Shown in pieces: positions 56,501 through 64,000 of a stretch of DNA of 64,000 nucleotides. Both the position numbers and the translations under genes were made by a program. Each line of letters opens with the position of its first letter. Within the stretch, counting starts at the first letter, position 1. The notes beneath the pieces were generated by a model that saw only the letters and a list, made by a program, of their open reading frames with translations, did no database searches and was not told the DNA's origin. The stretch is from Hemicordylus capensis (lineage: Eukaryota; Chordata; Lepidosauria; Squamata; Cordylidae): assembly GCF_027244095.1 (NCBI RefSeq), contig NC_069660.1, positions 283,982,863 to 284,046,862 of the forward strand. Reading direction: 5' to 3'.

Positions 56501-59290
56501 TTGAAATTCCAAGTTAATGTGTTTCTCCTGTGATGTATGTCAGTGTTACTCCAAATAAAGTGAAACTTCTTTCAATGTAATGTCTAACAATCCTCTAACA
56601 ATCTGGAAATCACCTGGCCATATGGGGTGAACTGGGCTGTCCTGTCTACATAGCCTCATACACACTTTCTAGATGATAGGCTTCAGAGGCTGTTTCAAAT
56701 TCCTGTAATTCCAGAGGTAGCTTCTACTCGCTTGCAGTGTCTCCTCAACAATATAAGCCCCAACACCACTCCAATAACCTTGAAATTAAACTGGTTGTGC
56801 TGGCTGCCAGTTCTTTTCCAGATCCAGTTCAGAGCATTAGCGACTTTAAAGCCCTAGACAGCTCAAGACCATGCCTTCTCAGACATGTTCCCGTCTGCTC
56901 TTTAAGGTCATCTTTGGAGACTCCACTCTGGGTGTCAGCACACACAATGGTGTGACAGGTGGAGAGCACCTTTTCAGTAATGGTCCCTCATCTATGAATA
57001 TGCTTCCTAGAGAGGTTTGCATGGCAACTTTTGTATTCCCTTTAGGTGCCAGGCGAAAACCTTCTTACAGCAAACTTTTAGTCTGATTTCTGCTTCTCTT
57101 GACTTCTGCTGATTCTGCATCAGCTTACCAGCTATTAAATTGTATGAGTTGTATGCTTATTTTTGTTAAGGTTCTTTGTCTAATGTTCTGCTTGGGGGGA
57201 CACAGGTCAGTTGAGCAGTATATAAATATTAGACAGACAAAGAAACCATCTAGACTATCCCAGTGGAGGAAGGTACCTTTTGCACATTTAATCCAAGTTC
57301 TTTTTGGAAGAAACCCAGCCTATTATCCAATCTTTCCACATTAAAGAGGAGTAAATATGGAGCCCCTGAGACCATTCGTGCAATTTCTTCCTTGCTGAAT
57401 TTTTTTGATGTCAGATAAGCCACCCTAAAAAGAGAGGAAGAAAGATCTAAATTAAAGATGGAAAATAGAGACGACCATTTATCCAGCTGTGCCAATTTCT
57501 CAGCAGCATCTATCAAAATGATAGATGTTTTAATAATATTAAACAAGCAAGGCTGCCAAGAAGAAGGGTGGAAAAGTCTGCAGGTGTAACAAAAGCAAAA
57601 TATCATGATTTCCAATTAATGACAAAGGAAATAAACATGCTAGTGCAAAACATTAATACTTAAGATTGATTTTAATGATTTCCAGCTGTATTTAGTTATA
57701 AAAAATTCCAACTGTACCAGCCCAGCACAGATATATAACCTTATTATATATAACAGTTATATATCTGTGCTGGGCTGGTACTGTTGGAATTGTTTAAATG
57801 GCTTACAGTAAAGGAAACATTAAAGCAACTTTTGTTAGTAAAAAAAAAAAAGGGAAGGGAAGGGTCTGAGGAACTGGAGCAGCCTTTTTGTTAATTTTTT
57901 TTTTTAAAGGAGCAACAGTCCTGAAGTTCTACATCCCTTTGCTGCTGAACACACACCAGCCACAATATTTGGCATACAACCACTCAAATGAGCACAGATT
58001 AAGCTTGTTGAAGTAGGATGAAGGGCTTATGTCACTATGAACTTCCACTTCTAGTGGGCTGCACCTATGAAAAGAAGCTTCTTTCTCTCAACGTATCAAT
58101 CAATACTTTTATTACGGCACTTGACCAGATTTCAGCATTATATACAGAATTGACATTCAATGCAGTTGGTACAGTCTGTCAGATACTACAGTTGCATTTA
58201 GGTAGAGCGAGTTTACCCATCAGGGACATCCTTTCCTAACTGATGGTGGTGGGGGCTTCACCATTGCTTGACGCATCTTGTATGCAATGGCACAAAATCT
58301 AGCAACACAGGAAGTAACAAATACAGTCTTATCTGCAAGGAGATAAGTTACATAAAAATCCATTGGTCTTCCCTGAAGATTCTCTAACAGAGGTCAAATC
58401 AAATTTGCTACGTGGAGTGCTGTAAAATTTACAATGAAGTAAAATATGAGCCAAATTATCAACTGTGTCTGATCCACAGGAACACTTGCACAGGTGATAG
58501 GGTATCTTTTTGTATCCCCCTCCAACCAAGCTGATGGAAAGGCATTATAATGAGCTAAGGTGAAGGCTCTCCAATGGGTTGGACATCTCTCTCAAGGTAG
58601 AATTCTATTAATGGGTGATTTCAGTCTCCTAAAACCTGCTTGTCTAATGCCCCATTCAAACATTGTGTTACATGTGTACAGATTTCTTTACACATGTTTT
58701 TATGTGAACTACTGTACATGTGTTCACTTTAAAAGTGAATCATGGTACAGTTCCTTGCAAATGCAGGATACAGATAGGAAGTAAATGACTGTCTCTGCAT
58801 TGAACATAATGTGTGAATAACTACTTGTGCACAGATCTGTACACACATTCACTGCACACACAAGAGTTGAACATCATGTGTGAATAGGGCTTAAGTGGTA
58901 TGGTTATGGGCAGTATCAATCCTAGAACTCAGAAAATGGGGCTCAAATTCCAGCTTGGTAGCATTGAGCAAACAATTTCTTCACCCCTATAATTCCAGTG
59001 GTATACCACTACCAGGCAGAGGATAAATAAGGAGGTTTCTTTCATTTTGATTATGACCGAGTCATATGCAAAGAACAAATAATGTTCTAATTGCTTTTCA
59101 ATTTTTTAAAAAAGTACAAAAACTTGCTTGGCACAAACCCCAAAATCACTCAGGAACAGATGGCAGAATTTTCACTAAATTGAGAGAGAGAGAGAGAGAG
59201 ACACCTGAATGACCAATTGCAAAATTATTGTTTGAACTGATCAGATGAGTCTCCCTCTTCCTTTCCTCTCCCCTGATGAACTTCTGCAAG

Positions 59291-59388
<98 letters not shown>

Positions 59389-62300
59389 AAATAAAAGATT
59401 AAGTTATGCATTAATAATATTATAAGTTATGCATTAGTAACACAGTATTTCAAAATGAACATTTGTGGTGCAGCTGCAGAACAGATATTTTGCAACTGTC
59501 AGAACTGTTATGAGTACTGGAATGTTTACTTCAAGCAACAAATGGCACATTTATTATAATATGTATCCTGTTCTCTGGCAACACAGGATTCATAGCAGTA
59601 AGTCATTCCAGGAGTGAGATGACCCATATTGTCTAAATAGGTGCAGAAATATTTAGGCATCATTTATTATGCATGCCCTATTTCTGACCCCCGACCCCCC
59701 CATCTGTGACAGAAGTCACACACAACACTAATTGACAGTTACCAAATCATGCAAGTTAAAAGCCCCTCCCCATATGTCACTATCTCCAGTTGCAGCTCTT
59801 GTTCCTTTGAAAACTTGACCACCACCTATTTGAAACAGTACACTTATTCAGCATACAGGTTCTTAAGCTAAGCACACTGCTTTTTACAGGACTTACATTC
59901 CCTGAAACCAAACAAATATTTTCAAACAGAACCAGAGCACAATTTTTGTTCTCTGGGGGGAAAAGTCACCAAAGCAAACTTTGTAGTGGGTAAGAACTCT
60001 GTACTTAATTTGGTTAATTTTACATTGTATATATTTTATTGTTGTGAGCCGCCCTGAGCAGTAGTGTACTGGACGGCCGGGGTATAAATATTTTACATAC
60101 ACACATCAAAATAAATTCTGGCTTGCAGAGGCAGGGAGATTATACCAGGCCTTGACAAATTTTCTTTAGTTCTAGAAGCCAGACAATGGACATTTGACAA
60201 TATTTATTTATTAAAAATATTTATACCCCACCCCTCCAGTGCACTACTGCTTGTGGCGGCTCACAATAAGATAGACACAGATACAATGAAAGTAATAAAA
60301 TTAACTAATTTTTTTTTAAAGTCAATTTGGCAAAGAGGCACCTTTTAACGTGGTGATTCTCTTTATTTAGCAGGGGGCGAGTAACTGGCCCTATCCACTC
60401 CCAGCACAGTATCTCCAGTGACTGTTGCTGGTGTCTATCTTGTGTTTCTTTTTAGATTGTGAGCCCTTTGGGGACAGGGCTCCATCTTATTTGCTTGTTT
60501 TTTCTCTGTGTAAACCGCGCTGAACCATTTTTGGAATGGCGGTATAGAAATTGAATTAACAACAACAACAAAATTCAGCCATCCCAGGTCCTTGGGAAGG
60601 ACTCGATGTCTGGATAAAACAAACCAGTCAATAACACCTGTCTGACTGTGTAAATAAATTTACCACAATTATTAGGTTCAAATTAAAACTGAAAATTATA
60701 AAATGCTAAAGAAGCTAGAGATCTACCAGATATTACCGAACTTAGTGATGGACACTGTGGAGGGGAAGGGTAAATAGGCCTCCCTTTATCCTCTTTACAA
60801 GTAACATACTTAGAACAGAGATAGGACTGCCTGGGGATGATGGAAGTTGTAGTTCAGCAACATCTGGAGTACTACAGGTTACCTGAACCTATGGTACTCC
60901 AGCAACAGTAGTTCAGCAACATCTGGAGTACCACTACCCTGAAATAGAGCATCCTGCTTGTGTTGCATCAGATTGTGCTACTACTGCAGGCAGGTTCAAA
61001 ACATTTGTGCTGGTTTATCAGCACATTAATGTGGCAAATCCATGCTAACTAGGTTTAAGCAAACACTGTTTGGGTCAGGTCTCAAACACTTTTAAGTGGA
61101 CCTTTAAAAAAAAAAAAGAAGAGTTCCTTAAATGACTGCTTTCAACGAAAGATGTGGTGGGTAACAGAAGTATACATATTTTCCTACAGCGCTAGCAGAA
61201 CCCCATACACAGGGTTAAGTAAATCTGCCCCAGATGACTAGAACTAGTCAATTCAAAGTCCCACTTTTCCTATTCATTATATTTTATATTCAGAAGAGAT
61301 CATCTCAACTTTTATGGGCAAGTGTTTCATTGCTCACATTGACTGAGTAGGTTATCATACAAGGTCTAGGCTGGACAAATAGAATTACTCAGTTTCTCTT
61401 GATCTACCCCTTTTTATTGCTTGGCTTTACATTTTCTCTCAGCAGCACATATTGACAATTGCAAGAATGTCACTTTCACTTTAGACAAACAGATTTGATG
61501 CTTCTGTTTGCTCGTGTTAACTGCATTATGCTTAAGATACAATACTGAATGGAACAAAATCTTCCCTGTAGAAGTACTAGGACTGGGGTTTTGCTACAAA
61601 AAACAGCCACTTCATAACAAGCCTTGGAACAGAAGGGTGAGGCAAGTGAAATGTCAGCCAACTTCCCACTGCTTTTTTTTTTTTTTGCTTTATCATGTCC
61701 GATGGGCACAAAGAATAATTCTAATAAAACGACTGAAATTATAATAACTTCAACTCTCCCCGCCATGCCAAAATGACCTAGGAACACTTCTGTAGTTGTC
61801 CATGTTTCCCTGCCAACTGCACAAAGAGGCACCTTTAAAAAGTGGTAATTCTCTTTATTTAGCAGGGGCAGATCAAACAGCCCTATCCACCCCCAGAACA
61901 GTATCCCTCCAGTGGCTGCTGTTGGCGTCTATCTTATGTTTCTTTTTTAGATTGTGAGCTCTTTGGGGACAGGGAATCATCTTATTTATTTCTCTTTGTA
62001 AACTGCTTTGGGAACTTCTGTTGAGAAGTGGTATATAAATATTCATAATCTCTTCCCCAGCTACAGGAAAGATCTTAAGTAAAAAACAGAAATAGTGTAT
62101 GCAAAATCCATGATAATTTTTGTACTTCCTTCAGGAATATTTATGTGCAATAATGAATGGCCTTGATCATCTTATGGATAGCATTTGCTGCATTTGTCTA
62201 TGCAAAACACCTAAAATTATGGAACAGAATCCAACAATACTCTCCCCACCTGCAAAATTGCCTGCTTGAAGCACACTACACATAGTCCCTATAAGGCAAT

Positions 62301-64000
62301 AAAAGATTACACTCTTATATGGACAATAAATTGTTTACTAAAGTCATTTACCTGGTCTCTAGATTTTCCAGATCTTCTCTGAGAATATAAGGATTTTTAG
62401 TAATAAATGCTCCAAGCTTCTTATCTTCCACACCAACATCCTTAAGGAACAGGAGCACCTTTTTAACATCTTTTTCAAAGTCCAACCTTAGAAGAAGTTG
62501 AGCTGCACTTGGACGTTTTTCCACTTTGGACAAATCAACCCCTGCAGCAAATTGATCAAAGACACTGCTGTAGCTGGATACTCAATAAAATAAGCTTCAT
62601 TTTAGTCTTATGGCATATATATCTACAAGTAAACATTAAAGCGCATGTACAGCTTCAGCGGGGAAATGACTTGATTAGCAAGCCAGAGATTGCAGGTTCA
62701 AATCCCCGCTGGTATGTTTCCCAGACTATAGGAAACACCTAAATCGAGCAGCAGTGATATAGGAAGATGCTGAAAGGCATCCTCTCATACTGTGCGGGAG
62801 ATGGCAATAGTAAACCCTTCCTGTATTCTACTGAAGACAACCCCAGGGCTTTGTGGTCGCCAGGAGTCAACACCGACTCAACGGCACACTTTACCTTTAC
62901 TTTACAGCTTCAACAAGTTCTGGGTCTATAGGAAGCACTCCTTTCTACATGACCATGGCTTGCTCAGGAACTCCTGATTTATCAGGCAGTGCTAAAGAAG
63001 ACATGCTGCACTAATGGCACAATGGGCCCCAATACTTGCTTCAGGAGTTAACGTTTGCTTACTGGGATCTTTAAGATTCATATCACTTCGAAATAGTTGG
63101 ATGGATCAATGTCACTCTCCAAAAGAACCCTTGCAGAACAATACTGGTTATAGCCACTCCAGCAATTAAAATATGATTGCACCATCAGGGCGCAGGGGAC
63201 TTGCTGGCAGCCTGCCCCCACTGCTGCCTGCATAGGCTGGCCACACCCGCTGCATGGTCAGTTGAACACCAATGTGGCCAACACCACATGCTACAATAAG
63301 GCTGCTATGCCTAGGAATTTGTGATTTGCTATTATTCGGCAGAACAAGATGTTCAGTGAAACATTTCCAGCATATCCCAAAGAGCTTGCCAAGCACAGGT
63401 ATCCTTACCTAGAAGCACTAGCTTGCGCAGTGTTTCTGAATGATCAATATAATCTTGAAGTGTGAAAGATTCAAGAGGAAGTGGTGGCTCAGCTATGATT
63501 TGAAGAGCTTCGTCCTCTGAAATCTCCTCCAAGGCGAGTGAAAGTGCACCATCCCTATCTGAAAGTCATTGGTGGGGGTGGGGGAAGCCAATGGGGAAAT
63601 CGATAAAACACCACACACATGTTGAAATACCAACATTAGTCTACCAACATTACTTCAGCCTGTTAAATGCAATTCTGATTCTTAGCAACTATCTCTTCAT
63701 GAATGGACAATTCGTTGCAGAGAAAAGGCGGTTTTCTGGTTGAAAATATTTTGATCTTGTATATCTTGCTGAACGTTCTCTAATTTTAAGCACCTGAGAT
63801 TTTCTGAAACAATTTAACTGATCGACATATTACAAAAGTAATCACACATTAGCATAGACAGTTCTATTGTTTTCTGATGATTATGAGACTAATTGCTTAA
63901 CTTCGCAGTTTCAGCTTCTCCTCCTCAACATGTATGGGAAAGTGGGCTTATTTAACACAAACCACTGAGAGAACAGGTCTACTCAAACAGGCAAGATAAA
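53392..64000 (-). CDS. MTERF3: Transcription termination factor 3, mitochondrial; partial (N-terminal exon outside window)
   Basis: Exons 63558-63409, 62541-62352, 57424-57277, 55874-55803, 54848-54687 and 53586-53392 join in frame to about 304 residues ending in FHKFQKTL-stop; human MTERF3 is about 417 residues, so the mitochondrial targeting region is missing here. Tandem mTERF motifs are visible, each with a conserved proline: KNPYIL, GAPYLL, RLPKLL, RVPKAL and HFPQVF. Residues [20 protein letters not shown] and [16 protein letters not shown] are close to mammalian MTERF3. These helical repeats form a superhelix. MTERF3 is known to repress mtDNA transcription initiation and to aid assembly of the large mitoribosomal subunit in the matrix. 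All junctions are GT-AG and phase-consistent, and the frame is open throughout. It lies about 5.2 kb upstream of UQCRB on the same strand. MTERF1/2/4 are excluded by these signature peptides and by the UQCRB neighbour. Confidence 0.95.
53663..53757. repeat. Palindromic short repeat in MTERF3 intron
   Basis: Inverted ends 'caatcctacatacacttac' and 'gtaagtaaatacgaatagga ttg' around a 'tcattgaaatccatgagact tcaatga' core. Probably a small MITE. Confidence 0.65.
53830..54655 (-). mobile_element. CR1 LINE 3' part in MTERF3 intron, split by a SINE
   Basis: Antisense of a bird-like CR1: 'agaatcactgagtttagagc tggaaggaac' at its 3' end, then 'aacagttcttacagttagga aactcctcc' and 'aaatgttgaacagcccaaag cccagcacagaatccact'. 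On the same strand as MTERF3. The SINE at 53947 interrupts it. Confidence 0.8.
53947..54262 (+). repeat. 5S-tRNA chimeric SINE inside CR1
   Basis: Full length with a small internal duplication ('cactgtaagatgtgcttact gttctcactgtaagat', 54044-54079). Confidence 0.88.
54687..54848 (-). CDS. MTERF3: MTERF3 exon
   Basis: 162 nt, phase 0, acceptor TTTCAG and donor GTGAGA. Encodes [40 protein letters not shown] and [14 protein letters not shown], with two mTERF proline motifs. Confidence 0.96.
55433..55550. mobile_element. hAT MITE with perfect 8-bp TSD in MTERF3 intron
   Basis: 118 bp with ends cagggctgcataacttcagg and, reversed, cagggctacacaacctcagc, flanked by identical CTGTAAAG (55425-55432, 55551-55558). 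Confidence 0.88.
55803..55874 (-). CDS. MTERF3: MTERF3 exon
   Basis: 72 nt, phase 0 at both ends, acceptor CTGTAG and donor GTAGGT. Encodes [20 protein letters not shown] then ENLK, one mTERF proline motif. Confidence 0.94.
56690..57240 (+). repeat. L2-like LINE 3' part in MTERF3 intron
   Basis: Diverged ORF2 end ('ctggctgccagttcttttcc agatccagttcagagc', cf. WLPV...RF), then 3' UTR ending 'gagcagtatataaatattag'. Antisense to MTERF3. Confidence 0.65.
57277..57424 (-). CDS. MTERF3: MTERF3 exon
   Basis: 148 nt from acceptor TTTTTAG to donor GTACCT. The first base completes an Arg codon split across the intron; then [20 protein letters not shown] and [20 protein letters not shown] follow, with the GAPYLL motif. 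Confidence 0.96.
57704..57791. repeat. Near-perfect 36-bp inverted repeat with 16-nt loop
   Basis: 57704-57739 and 57756-57791 are reverse complements with a single mismatch; loop cttattatatataaca. In the MTERF3 intron, transcribed in the primary RNA as a long hairpin. Could be a foldback element or hairpin precursor; no flanking duplication is evident. Confidence 0.85.
58085..58570 (-). mobile_element. LINE 3' end, same family as 43500-44830
   Basis: Minus strand: [17 protein letters not shown], then a Cys/His knuckle [20 protein letters not shown], then a 3' UTR ending near 58085 ('cttttattacggcacttgac' in reverse). Confidence 0.65.
58648..58892. mobile_element. Harbinger-like MITE (copy 2)
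   Basis: Ends 'tgccccattcaaacattgtg' and, reversed, 'agccctattcacacatgatg'; flanked by taa on both sides. Same family as 3316-3574. Confidence 0.6.
59291..59388 (+). repeat. Compound (GT)n(GA)n microsatellite
   Basis: About 23 GT units followed directly by about 22 GA units; a shorter (GA)n is at 59181-59200. Confidence 0.97.
60000..60310. repeat. Inverted pair of L2-like 3' tails
   Basis: 'gtgagccgccctgagcagta gtgtactgg...ggggtataaat' (+, 60000-60110) and its reverse (60200-60310, -), about 90 bp apart. Confidence 0.65.
60328..60571 (+). repeat. L2-like short repeat with (AAC)n tail
   Basis: 'ggcaaagaggcaccttttaa ... gagccctttggggacagggc ... gaaccatttttggaatggcg', then aacaacaacaac. Confidence 0.78.
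60571..60655 (+). mobile_element. R4/Dong-like LINE, last ~85 bp only
   Basis: 'atcccaggtccttgggaagg actcgatgtctggataaaac' to 'ctgactgtgtaaa', nearly identical to the 3' end at 8328-8403, and directly after the (AAC)n tail of the L2-like repeat. Confidence 0.82.
60820..60945. mobile_element. hAT MITE, rearranged
   Basis: 'ggggatgatggaagttgtag' and two copies of 'agttcagcaacatctggagt' (about 60851, 60910). Ends eroded. Confidence 0.5.
61815..62050 (+). repeat. L2-like short repeat
   Basis: 'cacaaagaggcacctttaaa ... gtgagctctttggggacagg gaatc ... gtaaactgctttgggaactt', ends tataaatattc. Confidence 0.75.
62352..62541 (-). CDS. MTERF3: MTERF3 exon
   Basis: 190 nt from acceptor GCTGCAG to donor GTAAAT. 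Encodes [40 protein letters not shown] and [20 protein letters not shown]; it contains the first full mTERF proline motif (KNPYIL). Confidence 0.96.
62654..62907 (+). repeat. tRNA-headed SINE with RTE-type tail, full length
   Basis: 'ttcagcggggaaatgacttg', 'gcaggttcaaatccccgctg', tail 'caggagtcaacaccgactca acggcacactttacc'. In the MTERF3 intron, antisense to the gene. Confidence 0.9.
63409..63558 (-). CDS. MTERF3: MTERF3 exon (most N-terminal one in window)
   Basis: 150 nt from acceptor TTTCAG to donor GTAAGG. Encodes [40 protein letters not shown] and [10 protein letters not shown]. It begins in phase 2, so the preceding exon, with start codon and targeting peptide, must lie beyond 63558 and is not visible by 64000. 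Confidence 0.94.

Noticed and set aside
57720-57780. Hairpin as a bacterial-type terminator or tRNA
   Set aside because: Vertebrate intron context; no tRNA boxes; arms are too long and perfect.
1-64000. CRISPR arrays, operons, bacterial-type terminators
   Set aside because: None seen; the spliced genes and LINE/SINE content are eukaryotic.

Overview
The window looks like nuclear DNA of a squamate reptile (lizard or snake; I cannot name the species). The repeat mix points there: CR1, Bov-B/RTE, L2-like and Dong/R4-like LINEs, SINEs with RTE-like or CR1-like tails, a 5S rRNA-headed SINE, many short hAT elements with 8-bp target duplications, and Helitrons.

Two host genes can be reconstructed, both on the minus strand and both encoding mitochondrial proteins. 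UQCRB (complex III subunit 7) is complete: four coding exons between 48153 and 37859 give a 111-residue protein. MTERF3 (mitochondrial transcription/ribosome factor) is partial: six coding exons between 63558 and 53392 give about 304 C-terminal residues, and the N-terminal exon with the targeting peptide lies beyond 64000. From memory, the order UQCRB-MTERF3 on one strand is the same as in mammals, where GDF6 lies on the far side of UQCRB and PTDSS1 beyond MTERF3. The first 37 kb would then be the GDF6-UQCRB intergenic region, and I find no host exon there.

Layout. 1-5.9 kb: SINE and L2-like fragments, a decayed tRNA-Glu copy. 5.9-8.4 kb: a long R4/Dong-like LINE. 8.4-21.7 kb: many SINEs, hAT and foldback elements, CR1 3' ends, one CORE-SINE. 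22-27.6 kb: two CR1 LINEs head to tail, the second carrying a solo LTR. 27.7-29 kb: a 1.27-kb hAT element holding a palindrome and a SINE. 29.4-37.7 kb: a Helitron, SINEs, a Bov-B fragment split by a SINE, then quieter sequence. 37.7-48.3 kb: UQCRB with its CpG-rich promoter; introns hold a Helitron, nested SINEs and an unassigned LINE. 48.3-53.3 kb: intergenic SINEs and an L2-like LINE. 53.3-64 kb: MTERF3, whose introns hold a CR1, an L2-like LINE, a perfect-TSD hAT element and a near-perfect 36-bp inverted repeat.

UQCRB works in the respiratory chain and MTERF3 acts on expression of mtDNA, so both serve oxidative phosphorylation. Each has its own transcription unit; nothing here shows shared control. 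The most interesting non-genic signals are the 5S-tRNA chimeric SINE, the repeated use of L2-like microsatellite tails as landing sites, and the intronic hairpin. All calls are from reading the sequence; no database search was run.
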